Part shown: in pieces, positions 47,350-56,511 of the stretch
How positions within the stretch are numbered: position 1 is the stretch's first letter
Layout of the letters: each line of letters opens with the position of its first letter
Origin: Microbacterium sp. Nx66
GTDB taxonomy: Bacteria; Actinomycetota; Actinomycetes; Actinomycetales; Microbacteriaceae
Direction of reading: 5' to 3'
Assembly (NCBI RefSeq): GCF_904066215.1
Contig: NZ_LR880474.1
Location: 62,001 to 126,000 of the forward strand
DNA: 64,000 nucleotides
The notes under the pieces: model-generated
Seen by the model: the letters and a program-made list of their open reading frames with translations, nothing else
The model's database searches: none
Told to the model about the DNA's origin: nothing
Position numbers and translations under genes: made by a program

Positions 47350-47435
47350 GTGCATAGCTCCGGAGATCTCGCCCGACACGCCGCGGAGGACCCCCGGCTG
47401 ACGGCGTGTCGCCCCGAATCTCCGGAGTTGTGCAC
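47350..47435. repeat. Palindromic element A, copy 3 (variant arms)
   Basis: 86 bases with arms GTGCATAGCTCCGGAGA (47350-47366) and TCTCCGGAGTTGTGCAC (47419-47435), like copies 1 and 2 with CAC/GGAG changes. An inner 10-bp arm pair CGACACGCCG/CGGCGTGTCG gives extra pairing. Confidence 0.75.
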
Positions 47436-47444
47436 GGGGCGGGG

Positions 47445-48674
47445 TCAGGTGCGAGAGTCCTGCTTCGGCACGACCACCTGCTTGACGATGATGAGGATCG
47501 AGGCGGTGACGGGCACCGCCACCAGGGCGCCGAGCAGGCCGAGGAGCGTGCCGCCGGCGAGAGCGCCGATGACGACGAGCGAGCCCGGCACCGCGACGGC
47601 CTTGTTCATGACCCGCGGCGTGAGCACATACGCCTCGATCTGCATGTAGACGAGGTAGATCGCGGCGAAGATCAGGGCGGCGATCGGGTTCGTGAACAGC
47701 GCGAGGATGGTGCCGATCATCCAGAACAGCACCGAGCCGACCAGCGGGATGAGCGTGACGCAGAAGGCGATGGCGGCCATGAGCGGCGGGAACGGCAGTC
47801 CGAGGACGGTGTAGAGGATGAGGGCGAGGGTCGCGTTGCAGAAGGCGAGGACCACCATCCCCATCACGTAACCACCCACGGAGTCGGTGATCTGCTGGGA
47901 GATGTCGTCCGCGCGGCCGCGGTCGCGGGCCGGGACGAGGCGCAGCAGCCCCTGGCGCATGGCCGGGAGCGTCGCGACGAAGTACAGGGTCAGTACGAGC
48001 ACGACGATCGCGCCCGAGATGCCGCTCGCGATGGACGCACCGACCTGCAGCGCGCCTCCGCCGATCGTCGCGAGGTTGCCGAAGTCCGACAGGAACTTCT
48101 CCACCTCCGATACGAGGTCCTGGAACTGGTCGCCGAACTGGTCGTTGAGAGTGGCGTAGATGTCGGACTTCGTGAAGTCCCGGATCATGCCGGGGACCGA
48201 CTTCACGAAGCCCGCGATCTGCTCGACGACGATGGGAACGATCATCCAGAGGACGAGGCCGACGACGACGATGAGGGCGAGGATCGTCACCACGACGGAG
48301 AGCGCGCGGGACAGCCCGCGGCGTTCCAGGAAGCGGACGGCCGGGTCGAGGCCGAGCGCGGCGAACAGCGCGAGCGCGATGTAGATGAGCACGGTGGAGA
48401 GGTTGTAGAGCGCGCTGCCGATCACGAGCGCCCCGAGGCCGCCGAGCGTCACGAGGAACCCGAAGACGAACGGCCGATCGATCCGCGTCCAGAACGAGCG
48501 GCTCGGCGTGGTCGGCTCGATCACCACGGGCCGGGGCGGGCTGGGCGCCATCGGCGTGTTTCCCGGCGCCTCCACCGCGGCGCCGACGAGCGCGGCATCG
48601 ACGGGGGCGGATTCCGGGGCGCGGCTGCCCTGGTCGTCCTGCGGAGCGGAGGCCGGCGACTGGTCGTTGCTCAT
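47445..48674 (-). CDS. AI-2E family transporter (TqsA/PerM-like)
   Basis: 409 residues. A Pro/Ala-rich cytosolic N-terminus (1-65) precedes about eight helices. The PerM family traits LGLDPAVRFLERRGLSRALSV, LTLYFVATLPAMRQGLLRL and LIPLVGSVLFWMIGTILAL are visible. The ATG at 48674 is preferred; a longer frame to 48845 is cysteine/arginine-rich. Members include autoinducer-2 and Na+/H+ transporters, so substrate is open. Confidence 0.88.
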   Translation of the reverse strand: MSNDQSPASAPQDDQGSRAPESAPVDAALVGAAVEAPGNTPMAPSPPRPVVIEPTTPSRSFWTRIDRPFVFGFLVTLGGLGALVIGSALYNLSTVLIYIALALFAALGLDPAVRFLERRGLSRALSVVVTILALIVVVGLVLWMIVPIVVEQIAGFVKSVPGMIRDFTKSDIYATLNDQFGDQFQDLVSEVEKFLSDFGNLATIGGGALQVGASIASGISGAIVVLVLTLYFVATLPAMRQGLLRLVPARDRGRADDISQQITDSVGGYVMGMVVLAFCNATLALILYTVLGLPFPPLMAAIAFCVTLIPLVGSVLFWMIGTILALFTNPIAALIFAAIYLVYMQIEAYVLTPRVMNKAVAVPGSLVVIGALAGGTLLGLLGALVAVPVTASILIIVKQVVVPKQDSRT

Positions 48675-48736
48675 GAGCACACGATAGCGGTGCCCCTCGT
48701 CGAGGGCAGGGTGATCTGCGGCTCTAGAGTAGGGGC

Positions 48737-49036
48737 ATGACTGCCGCTGAGGATCCGAAGGCCGAACTGCTCCGGCTGCGTGCGAGCATCGACAACATCG
48801 ACGCGGCCCTGATCTTCCTGCTCGCGGAGCGGTTCCGCGCCACACAGCAGGTGGGACACCTGAAGGCCGAGCACGCGATGCCGCCGTCCGACCCGAACCG
48901 CGAGGAGCAGCAGGTCGCCCGGCTCCGGGCGCTCGCCGAAGACGCCCACCTCGACCCGGAGTTCGCGGAGAAGTGGTTCAACTTCGTCGTCGCCGAGGTC
49001 ATCCGGCACCACACCGAGGCCGCCGAGGGACGCTGA
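48737..49036 (+). CDS. Chorismate mutase (AroQ class)
   Basis: 99 residues, all-helical. ELLRLRASIDNIDAALIFLL (residues 10-29) and AERFRATQQVGHLKAEH provide the Arg, Asp and Lys pattern of monofunctional AroQ mutases, which convert chorismate to prephenate for Phe and Tyr. A TAGAGT -10-like hexamer lies 8 bases before the ATG, hinting at a leaderless mRNA. Confidence 0.92.
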   Translation: MTAAEDPKAELLRLRASIDNIDAALIFLLAERFRATQQVGHLKAEHAMPPSDPNREEQQVARLRALAEDAHLDPEFAEKWFNFVVAEVIRHHTEAAEGR

Positions 49037-49045
49037 CTCCGCTCG

Positions 49046-50752
49046 TCAGGCCCCGCGCGCCGCGAGCAGCCGATCGCGCACCTCGCGCCGCAGCACCTTG
49101 CCGATGAGCGACCGCGGGAGGTCGTCGACGGCGGTGATGTGCCGCGGCACCTTGTAGGCGGTCAGCCGCGTACGGCAGAAGTCGCGGAGCCCCTCCATGT
49201 CCTCGGCGGCGCCCTCACGGAGCACCACGGCCGCCGCGACCTCTTCGCCGCCGCTCGACCGGGGCAGCCCGACGACGGCCGCCGCCACGACGTCCGGGTG
49301 GGCTTCGAGCGCGTTCTCCACCTCGCTGGGCGCGACGTTGAAGCCGCCGGTGATGATGAGCTCCTTCCGGCGGTCGACGATGGTGACGAATCCGTCCGGT
49401 GAGACCTCCGCGATGTCGCCGGTACGGAGCCAGCCGTCCGGCAACAGGGCCTCGGCCGTCTCCCCCGGCCGACCCCAGTAGCCCTGGAAAACCTGCGGTC
49501 CGCGCAGCAGCAGCTCGCCGGGCTCGCCCGTGGGCACGTCGGCGTCGGGGTCGTCGGGATCGACGACGCGGATCTCGGTGCTCGGGAACGGCACTCCCAC
49601 CGTGCCGGGCCGCCGGGTCGGACCCATCGGGTTGCCGAGCGCGACGGGGGAGGCCTCGGTCATCCCATAGCCTTCGACGAGCAGCCCCCCGGTCGCCTCC
49701 TCCCAGCGCCGCACGGTCTCGACGGGGAGGCTCATGGCCCCGGAGATCGCGAACCGGACGCTCGCCAGGTCGACGGTGCCGCGTCCCGCCGCCCGCGCCA
49801 GCTGATCGTAGATCGGCGGGACGGCGGGGAGGAAGGTCGGCGGGCTCGTGCGGGCGGCGTCGGTCACGAGGCCCAGGTCGAACGTCGGGAACAGCACGAC
49901 CTTGGCCCCGATGCTCAGGGCGAACGTGAGGCACAGGGTGAGGCCGTACGCGTGGAAGAGCGGAAGCACGGCGTAGAAGGTCTCCTCGCCGTCGCGGAGC
50001 CCGGGCACCCAGGCCCGCCCCTGCATCGCGTTGGCCCGCAGGTTCGCATGGGTGAGGATGGCCCCCTTGGGAATCCCTGTCGTGCCGCTCGTGTACTGCA
50101 GGACGGCGGTGTCGCCGAGCGACGGCGCGGGCGTCCGTCGGGGAAGCCGCCGGTGGGACACGAGCTTCTTCCACGGCGTCAGGTGCCGCGCGCGCGGCGT
50201 GCCGGTCAGCTTCGCCCGGGACGCCCGGGCCTTCGGGACCGGGAGTCGCAGCAGGAGGCGCTTCGACAGGGGCATCGCCGCCGTGAGGTCGACGCTCACG
50301 ATGTGGTCGACCCGGAGATCGTCCGGGAATCCCGCCACGGTGTCGGCGACCTTGTCCCACACGATCGCGACCCGGGCCCCGTGGTCCTCGAACTGGTGGC
50401 GCAGCTCTCGCGCCGTGTAGAGCGGGTTGTGCTCGACGACGATCGCGCCGAGACGCAGGACCGCGTAGAAGGCGACGACATGCTGCGGGCAGTTCGGCAG
50501 CACCAGCGCCACCCGGTCGCCCTTCGTGACCCCGAGGTGGCGGAGTCCTTCCGCAGCGCGGTCGATCTGCTCACCGAGGTCCCGGTAGCTCGTGACGGCG
50601 CCGAAGAACTCGAGGGCGGGCCGCCGCGCGTACTGCCGGATGCCGGCGGCCAGCATCTCCGGCAGCGTCTGCGTCGGCTCCTCGATGTCGGCCGGCACGC
50701 CCTCGGCATAGGAGCGGAGCCAGGGACGGGAGGACAGCGGCGCGTCGGTCAT
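49046..50752 (-). CDS. Long-chain acyl-CoA synthetase (FadD-like)
   Basis: 568 residues. AMP-binding signature YTSGTTGIPKGAILTHAN near 215, GYGMTEASPVAL near 360, and the hinge GWLRTGDIAEVSPDGFVTIV then DRRKELIITGGFNVAPSEVE near 460-495. It activates fatty or other carboxylic acids to CoA thioesters. ATG 50752 is preferred over GTG 50770 (6 residues longer) on ribosome binding site grounds. Confidence 0.92.
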   Translation of the reverse strand: MTDAPLSSRPWLRSYAEGVPADIEEPTQTLPEMLAAGIRQYARRPALEFFGAVTSYRDLGEQIDRAAEGLRHLGVTKGDRVALVLPNCPQHVVAFYAVLRLGAIVVEHNPLYTARELRHQFEDHGARVAIVWDKVADTVAGFPDDLRVDHIVSVDLTAAMPLSKRLLLRLPVPKARASRAKLTGTPRARHLTPWKKLVSHRRLPRRTPAPSLGDTAVLQYTSGTTGIPKGAILTHANLRANAMQGRAWVPGLRDGEETFYAVLPLFHAYGLTLCLTFALSIGAKVVLFPTFDLGLVTDAARTSPPTFLPAVPPIYDQLARAAGRGTVDLASVRFAISGAMSLPVETVRRWEEATGGLLVEGYGMTEASPVALGNPMGPTRRPGTVGVPFPSTEIRVVDPDDPDADVPTGEPGELLLRGPQVFQGYWGRPGETAEALLPDGWLRTGDIAEVSPDGFVTIVDRRKELIITGGFNVAPSEVENALEAHPDVVAAAVVGLPRSSGGEEVAAAVVLREGAAEDMEGLRDFCRTRLTAYKVPRHITAVDDLPRSLIGKVLRREVRDRLLAARGA

Positions 50753-50818
50753 ACCCTCATCCTCCGACACGGACCTGTGCTCCGCCTCCCCCTTGCGCTC
50801 ACCGCCGTTCGGCGGCAG

Positions 50819-51361
50819 TCACCCGTCCGCGAGCATGCCCATGACGATCGCGTCGACCCATTCGCCGTCCCAGCGCAGCGCCTCCCGGCGCCGGCCTTCG
50901 ACGACGAACCCGGCCTTCTCGTAGGCGCGCTGTGCCCGCGGGTTGAACGCGTACACCTCGAGCTCCACACGATGCAGCCCCACCGCGTCGAAGGCGTGAC
51001 GGAGCACCGCGCGCGTGGCCTCCGTCCCGTATCCGGCGCCGAACCACCGCGGACCCGCGAGCGCGATGCGGAACCCTGCGGAGAGGTTCTCCTCGTCCAG
51101 GTCGCTGAGGACCACCTCGCCGATGTGCGCGCCGTCGTCGCGACGGAGGATCGCCCAATCCGCCCGGTCCTCCCGGTCGGCGAGCGACCGGAGCCAGGTC
51201 TCCACGCCCTCGCGCGTGAAGCGCGCGTGGGTGCCGGTCAACCGCAGCACCTCGGGCTCCTGCAGCGCCGCCCAGGTGCCGTCGAGATGCTCGGGTCCGA
51301 GCGGCACGAGGTCCAGTCGCTCGGTGGACAGCGCGGGGACGGGAGTGAGAGAGAGCGCCAT
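50819..51361 (-). CDS. GNAT family N-acetyltransferase (RimJ/RimL type)
   Basis: 180 residues. LSTERLDLVPLGPEHLDGTW at the start, GEVVLSDLDEEN, WFGAGYGTEATRAVLRHAFD near 105-125 (acetyl-CoA binding) and NPRAQRAYEKAGFVVEG. Substrate unknown. Overlaps the end of the SDR gene by one base (TGATG). Confidence 0.9.
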   Translation of the reverse strand: MALSLTPVPALSTERLDLVPLGPEHLDGTWAALQEPEVLRLTGTHARFTREGVETWLRSLADREDRADWAILRRDDGAHIGEVVLSDLDEENLSAGFRIALAGPRWFGAGYGTEATRAVLRHAFDAVGLHRVELEVYAFNPRAQRAYEKAGFVVEGRRREALRWDGEWVDAIVMGMLADG

Positions 51362-51954
51362 CAGACGGTGAGCACCCGCCCCGTGACGATGCCCTCGACC
51401 GCGCGCACGTACGCCTGGCCGACCTCGTCGTCGGTGACCGGGCGGTGGCCGGGGAAGGTCGAGAAGTACCCGGGGGAGTTCGCCAGCACGTCGGGGGAGA
51501 CCGCGTTGATGCGGATCCCCCGCGGGGCCTCGGCTGCCGCCGTGATCACGAACGACTCCAGGGCGCCGTTGGCCATCGCCGCCGCCGCTCCCGACGCGAT
51601 CGGCTCTCGCGCGAGCACGCCGCTGGTGAGGGTGATCGAGCCGCCGTCGGTCACGTGGTCGAGGGCGATCCGCACGACGTCGAGCTGCGCGAGGGTCTTC
51701 CCGGTGAAGGCGGACAGGTAGTCGTCGCGGTCGAGATCGGTGAGCGGCTTGAAGGGCACGGAACCCACGGCGACCACGACGGCATCGACCGGGCCGACCC
51801 GCTCGAAGAGGCTGCGGATGGAGGCGGGATCGGTCACGTCCACGCTCTGCTCGCCGGAGCGGGACGCCCGCACGACCTCGTGTCCGCGGACGTCGAGGGT
51901 GGCGGCGACGACCCCGCCGATGCTGCCGGTCGCGCCGATCACGAGTGCCTTCAT
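51361..51954 (-). CDS. Atypical short-chain dehydrogenase
   Basis: 197 residues. Nucleotide-binding IGATGSIGGVVAATL at 5-19 and GIRINAVSPDVLANS near 150. The active-site YxxxK of classical SDRs is not seen where expected (residues 110-125 read IASGAAAAMANGALES), so it is an atypical member. ATG 51954 follows GGGAGGG. Confidence 0.85.
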   Translation of the reverse strand: MKALVIGATGSIGGVVAATLDVRGHEVVRASRSGEQSVDVTDPASIRSLFERVGPVDAVVVAVGSVPFKPLTDLDRDDYLSAFTGKTLAQLDVVRIALDHVTDGGSITLTSGVLAREPIASGAAAAMANGALESFVITAAAEAPRGIRINAVSPDVLANSPGYFSTFPGHRPVTDDEVGQAYVRAVEGIVTGRVLTV

Positions 51955-52057
51955 GCGGATTCCCTCCCAGGACGGATCGAGACGACGGACGGCCGCCTCG
52001 CGGGATCGAGTCTCCCATCCCTTCCGGGCGGGAGGGGACGGATGACGGGCGCGTCCG

Positions 52058-53155
52058 TCAGCGCGGGCTGAACTCGGCGGCCACCACGCGGGTCGCCGCA
52101 CCCAGCAGGACGGCGTCGTCGACCGCGCTCGGCACCACGGTGGGCCCGAGAGAGGGGTGCGAGGCGGCTCGGACCGCGGTGGCCGTCGCGTCGACCAGTG
52201 CGGCTCCGACGATCTCGTCGGGACCGCTCAGCACGATCGTCGGCAGGTCGACGGCGGCGGCGATGACCGAGAGCGACGTGCCGAGCCGCGCACCCGCGGC
52301 GGCGAGCACCTGCGGGCGGTCCGCTCCCGAGGCGTCCAGGCGCCGGGCGATGGCGGGAGCCGCGGCCCACGCGTGGACGCAGCCCTCGCAGCCGCACAGG
52401 CAGGCCTCGCCGGGGTCGCCGCCGGCACCGACGTGCGCGAGCTCGCGGGCACCGATGGATCGTTCGACCGGGGCGCCGTCGTCGCCGACGACGCGGATCG
52501 CGGTGCCGATGCGGGTGCCGAGGCGGACGAGGAGGAAGTCGGTGCCGACGGAGCCGAACCGCTGCTCGGCATCGGCCACGAGATCGGCGTCGTCGAAGAG
52601 GTGAACGGGGGCGTCGAGGATCTCCGCGAGTCGTGGCCCGAGACCGAGCAGCGCGGAGGAGCCGGTGGGCACACCGATGCCGATGCCGAGCGCGGGACCG
52701 TCGGCGAGGCTCCGCAGCTCCGCGACGAGCCCGGCGACGGCTTCCGCGGCGTCCGGGGTGCGCGGCCGGTGGAGGCGGTGCGAGAGGCGGCCGTCGGGCG
52801 AGGCCAGCGCCCCGATGACCTCACCGGGCACGGAGAGGTCGAGCGCGATGACCTGCACGGCGCGCTGGTCGAACTCGAGCATCACGGCGGGCTTTCCCGG
52901 CCGGGACTCCTGACTGGGTCCGCTCTCCCTGATCACGCCGTCGGCGAGCAGATCGCGCACGACGTCCGACACGGTGGGGCGGGCGAGACCGGTGAGCCGG
53001 GAGAGTTCCGCGCGGCTGAGAGCCGACTGCTCCATGAGCGTGCGCAGGACGAGGGCGCGGTTGCGTTCCCGGATGCCGCGAGCGTGGCCGTTGGACGACG
53101 TCTGCGCGTCTCGTGTCCGATCGGCGGCGCGCTCTAGGATCTGGGGGTAGCGCAT
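52058..53155 (-). CDS. ROK family transcriptional regulator 1
   Basis: 365 residues. N-terminal winged helix (ALSRAELSRLTGLARPTVSD near 45-65), then an ROK sugar-kinase-like domain. ROK zinc motif is CLCGCEGC (near 250). The sugar-binding EIGH is replaced by ELAHVGAG, and the catalytic Asp context (DDADLV) is loose, so the sensor may bind a different ligand. Divergent from ROK regulator 2. Confidence 0.88.
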   Translation of the reverse strand: MRYPQILERAADRTRDAQTSSNGHARGIRERNRALVLRTLMEQSALSRAELSRLTGLARPTVSDVVRDLLADGVIRESGPSQESRPGKPAVMLEFDQRAVQVIALDLSVPGEVIGALASPDGRLSHRLHRPRTPDAAEAVAGLVAELRSLADGPALGIGIGVPTGSSALLGLGPRLAEILDAPVHLFDDADLVADAEQRFGSVGTDFLLVRLGTRIGTAIRVVGDDGAPVERSIGARELAHVGAGGDPGEACLCGCEGCVHAWAAAPAIARRLDASGADRPQVLAAAGARLGTSLSVIAAAVDLPTIVLSGPDEIVGAALVDATATAVRAASHPSLGPTVVPSAVDDAVLLGAATRVVAAEFSPR

Positions 53156-53172
53156 GATGCTCCTCCCGATCG

Positions 53173-53219
53173 ACGCTCGGGCTGACTAAGTTCAATGAAT
53201 AAACTAACGGACCGAGCGT
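53173..53219. promoter_or_regulatory. Dyad between the divergent ROK genes
   Basis: Outer arms ACGCTCGG and CCGAGCGT with an AT-rich core ACTAAGTTCAATGAATAAAC (53184-53203) that centres on TTCA-A-TGAA. The AT-rich dyad stands out in the GC-rich background and is a likely operator for one or both ROK regulators. Confidence 0.5.
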
Positions 53220-53277
53220 ACGGAGCGGTACGCGCGCTGTCAATCGACGGACCTCGGCCCCGAGAAGGAACTCGCAG

Positions 53278-54441
53278 ATGTTCACCCACGACGACGCACT
53301 GGACACCCAGGCGGCGGTTCGGCGAGCGAACCTGCGTCGGGCGCTCCAACTCGTCTTCCAGGCGTCCGGTTCGCAGACGCGCGCAGGGATCGCGCGGGCG
53401 ACCGGCCTCACAGCGGCGACCGCGTCGTCCCTCGTCGCGGAACTCATCGAGCACCGGCTCATCGCGGAGGGCGAGCAGGCGGTGAGCACGGGGGGCAAAC
53501 GCGCGACCACGCTCAGCATCGACGCGGAGCATCATCTGATCCTCGTGCTCGTCGTGCAGCCGACCAGTGCGTACCTGGCGCTCGTCGCCCTCGACGGCTC
53601 CGAGGTCGCCCGCCGCAGCGTCTCCTACACGACGCAGACCCGCGACCGGGTGCTGGACGAGACCGTCGCCGAGGTGGTGGCCGCCTACGGCGCGCGGCTG
53701 CTCGCGGTCGGCGTGCAGGTCCCGGGGACGACCGACGGGCGCACGGTGCTGGAGAGCGTGCAGCTGGAGTGGCACGAGGTGCCGCTGGCCGAGCGCTTCG
53801 AGACCATTGCGGGCGTCCCGGTCCTCCTCGTCAACGACGTCGACGCCGAGGCCATCGCGGAGGCCGGTCTGGACGCCGCACCCTCGGGTTACCGGCTGTT
53901 CATCCACAGCGGCGGAGGCATCGGCGCCGCGGTCACCCTCGACGGGGAGCTCGCGCCGGGGCCCCGCGACCGTGCGGGGGAGATCGGGCATGTGCAGGTG
54001 GTGTTCGGCGAGGCCGCGCGTCCGTGCCGCTGCGGACGCCGCGGCTGTCTGGAGTCGGCGGCCGCGATGGGACCGATGCTGGGGGAGGAGTTCTCGGACG
54101 CGCTGGACGTGCCGGCCGTCCGCACCCTCGTCTCCCGTGCGGATCAGACGCTGATCGACGACGGCGCGCGGGCCCTGGCCCGTGCCATCAAGCTCATCGG
54201 GGCGCTGCTCGATCCGATCGAGGTCGTCATCGGCGGTCCCGCGACGGAGCTCGGTCCCCGGTTCCTGGAGCGTGTCCGCGCCGAGAGCGGCTATCCCGCC
54301 CGCGGCACCGCCGACGTGCCGATCCGGTATGCCGATCCCCGCGTCGCTCCTTCCGCCGGGGCCGCGCAGGCCGCCCTCACCGCGGTCCTCGGCGTGCGAT
54401 GGAGCCCCGAGCAGCTCCGCGCCGGCGGCCCCCGCCCCTGA
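53278..54441 (+). CDS. ROK family transcriptional regulator 2
   Basis: 387 residues. Winged helix at about 30-60 (TRAGIARATGLTAATASSLV) and an ROK domain with intact motifs: NDVDAEAIAEAGL, GEIGHVQV and zinc site CRCGRRGCLE (near 245). Probably senses a sugar or sugar phosphate. Neighbouring genes import and catabolise an amino-sugar-like substrate. Confidence 0.9.
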   Translation: MFTHDDALDTQAAVRRANLRRALQLVFQASGSQTRAGIARATGLTAATASSLVAELIEHRLIAEGEQAVSTGGKRATTLSIDAEHHLILVLVVQPTSAYLALVALDGSEVARRSVSYTTQTRDRVLDETVAEVVAAYGARLLAVGVQVPGTTDGRTVLESVQLEWHEVPLAERFETIAGVPVLLVNDVDAEAIAEAGLDAAPSGYRLFIHSGGGIGAAVTLDGELAPGPRDRAGEIGHVQVVFGEAARPCRCGRRGCLESAAAMGPMLGEEFSDALDVPAVRTLVSRADQTLIDDGARALARAIKLIGALLDPIEVVIGGPATELGPRFLERVRAESGYPARGTADVPIRYADPRVAPSAGAAQAALTAVLGVRWSPEQLRAGGPRP

Positions 54442-54456
54442 CCTCTGCCGACGGAT

Positions 54457-54545
54457 GTTCCGGCTGCACGACCCGGGTACGTTCGCATGACCGGATCCGT
54501 CCGGAACCCCTGCACGCGCGCCGCGGTCGTGCAGGTGTGCCGGAC
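54457..54545. repeat. Palindromic element D, copy 3
   Basis: About 89 bases. Left arm GTTCCGGCTGCACGAC (54457-54472); right arm GTCGTGCAGGTGTGCCGGAC (54526-54545), with a small insertion relative to copies 1 and 2. Lies between the ROK gene and the ABC transporter gene. Confidence 0.65.
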
Positions 54546-54579
54546 GGGAACCCGGGGGGTGGACCGGAAGCCGGGTGGG

Positions 54580-55506
54580 TTACTTCACGCTGCCGGCGGT
54601 GAGGCCGCCGACGAGACGCTTCTCGATGAGCATGAACAGGATGATGACGGGCAGGATCGCGACGATCGAGACGCCGAACACGTACTGCCAGCTCGTCTCG
54701 TACTGACCGACGAACTTCGTGAGCGCGACCGACAGCGGCTGGTTCTGGTCCGTCGACAGGATCACCAGCGAGGCGGCGAACTCGTTCCAGCAGGCCACGA
54801 ACGTGAACACGATCGCGGTGACGATGCCCGGCCAGACGAGCGGGAGGTTGATCCGGAACAGGACCGTGAGGCGCCCGGCGCCGTCGATCTGCGCGGCCTC
54901 GTCGACCTCCTTCGGGATGCCGGCGAAGAACGAGTGCATGATCCACACCGCGAACGAGAGGTTGAAGGCCGCGTTGATGAAGATCATCGCGGTCCAGGTG
55001 TCGCCGAGGCCGAGGACGGTGAACTGCCGGAACAGGCCCGAGGTGAGCACGGCCGGCTGCAGCATCTGGGTCACGATCACGAGGAACAGGAACACCATGC
55101 GCCCGGGGAACCGGAACCGGGCCGTGTAGTAGGCCGCGGGGAGCGACACGAGCAGCACGAGGAGGGTCGCGAACACGGAGATGACGATCGTCGAGACGAG
55201 GTTGTACGGCAGCGGCGTCTCGGGCGTCGACCACATCGTGAGGTAGTTCTCCCAGTGCCACTCCACCGGGAGGTAGGTCGGGTCGACCGAGCGGATCTGC
55301 GCCTTCGTCTTCACCGAACCGAAGAACATGATGAGGTACGGCAGCACGAAGATCGCGAGCACGAGGAATCCGGCGGCGGTGCGCAGGATCACCCGGGGCA
55401 GAGTCACCTGGTCGGCGGTGTAGCGGCGCCGACGGCCGGGGATCGGCGGGGTGCGTCGTCCGCGGGAGTCGGCGGTGGTCACGAGAGCGGTCTCGGTCAC
55501 GGTCAT
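54580..55506 (-). CDS. Sugar ABC transporter permease (MalG-like)
   Basis: 308 residues, six helices. EAA loop KEVDEAAQIDGAGRLTVLFR near 200, preceded by FAVWIMHSFFAGIP. Carbohydrate uptake-1 family. It follows the MalF-like gene with a 2-base gap; ATG 55506. Confidence 0.93.
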   Translation of the reverse strand: MTVTETALVTTADSRGRRTPPIPGRRRRYTADQVTLPRVILRTAAGFLVLAIFVLPYLIMFFGSVKTKAQIRSVDPTYLPVEWHWENYLTMWSTPETPLPYNLVSTIVISVFATLLVLLVSLPAAYYTARFRFPGRMVFLFLVIVTQMLQPAVLTSGLFRQFTVLGLGDTWTAMIFINAAFNLSFAVWIMHSFFAGIPKEVDEAAQIDGAGRLTVLFRINLPLVWPGIVTAIVFTFVACWNEFAASLVILSTDQNQPLSVALTKFVGQYETSWQYVFGVSIVAILPVIILFMLIEKRLVGGLTAGSVK

Positions 55507-55508
55507 GA

Positions 55509-56480
55509 TCAGACCTCCTTCATGGGCTTGACGATCTTGACGTAGGCCGCGACGATCGCGATCACGATGAGGAAGGCGACGACCGACAGCGCGCTCGCGA
55601 CGTCGACCTTCTTCTGCAGCTCGATGTACTTGAAGATCAGGGTCATGATCGTGTCGGCGCCGTAGCCCGGGATGGACCCGGTCATCACCTTGAGGATCGG
55701 CAGCGAGTTGAAGACGTTGATGATGTTGATGAGGATCGCCACGGCGAGGGCGCTGCGCAGCTGCGGCAGGATGATCGACCAGTAGGTGCGGGCGGCGCCG
55801 GCGCCGTCCATCTTCGCGGCCTCGATCGCGTCGGCGGGGACCGCCTGGAGCCCCGCGAGGATCGTGTAGGTGGTGAAGGGCAGCGACACGAACACCGCGA
55901 TGACGATCGACCAGGCGAACGCCGTCGTCGGGTTCTTCGTCCAGCCGTAGCCCACCGCGTCGTCGGAGAGCCCGATGTCGTAGAGGAACTTGTTGAAGAC
56001 CCCGAAGTACGGCTCGAGGCTGTAGTAGAAGACCATCGTGGTCATCACCACGGACGCGGCCCACGGCACGATGACCGCCATCCGCACGAGCTGGCGCCCC
56101 GGGAACGCCTTGTTGAGGATCTGCGCGAGGCCGAGCGAGATCACGACCGTGAACAGCACCACCGACACGACCCAGACGATCGTGCGGACGAAGATCGGCC
56201 AGAACTCCGGGAACGTGAAGACGGTCACGAAGTTGTCGAAGCCGACCGAGCCCTTGTCCAGACCCGAGAGCGAGATGTCCCGCGTGGAGTTGAAGAACAT
56301 GACGCCGGCGGGGAACAGCACCACGCCGATGATGAGCACCAGCGCGGGAGCGATCCACGGCAGCGCCTGGAGGAGGTCCCGCCCGCCGGGGCGACCGCGC
56401 ACGGCCGTCCCGGCGTCCGGGGTGCGGGGGCGGCCGGTGGCCGCCCCCGCGAGGTTCGAGGATTCTGTCGTCTGGCTCAT
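55509..56480 (-). CDS. Sugar ABC transporter permease (MalF-like)
   Basis: 323 residues, six helices. EAA loop VPADAIEAAKMDGAGAARTY near 215-235. An N-terminal 30-residue Pro/Gly-rich stretch precedes the first helix. Pairs with the MalG-like subunit. No dedicated ATPase is encoded, so a shared MsiK-type ATPase elsewhere is expected, as usual in actinobacteria. Confidence 0.93.
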   Translation of the reverse strand: MSQTTESSNLAGAATGRPRTPDAGTAVRGRPGGRDLLQALPWIAPALVLIIGVVLFPAGVMFFNSTRDISLSGLDKGSVGFDNFVTVFTFPEFWPIFVRTIVWVVSVVLFTVVISLGLAQILNKAFPGRQLVRMAVIVPWAASVVMTTMVFYYSLEPYFGVFNKFLYDIGLSDDAVGYGWTKNPTTAFAWSIVIAVFVSLPFTTYTILAGLQAVPADAIEAAKMDGAGAARTYWSIILPQLRSALAVAILINIINVFNSLPILKVMTGSIPGYGADTIMTLIFKYIELQKKVDVASALSVVAFLIVIAIVAAYVKIVKPMKEV

Positions 56481-56511
56481 GGGGGATTCCCGAACCTCTC
56501 CGTTCCGCGGG

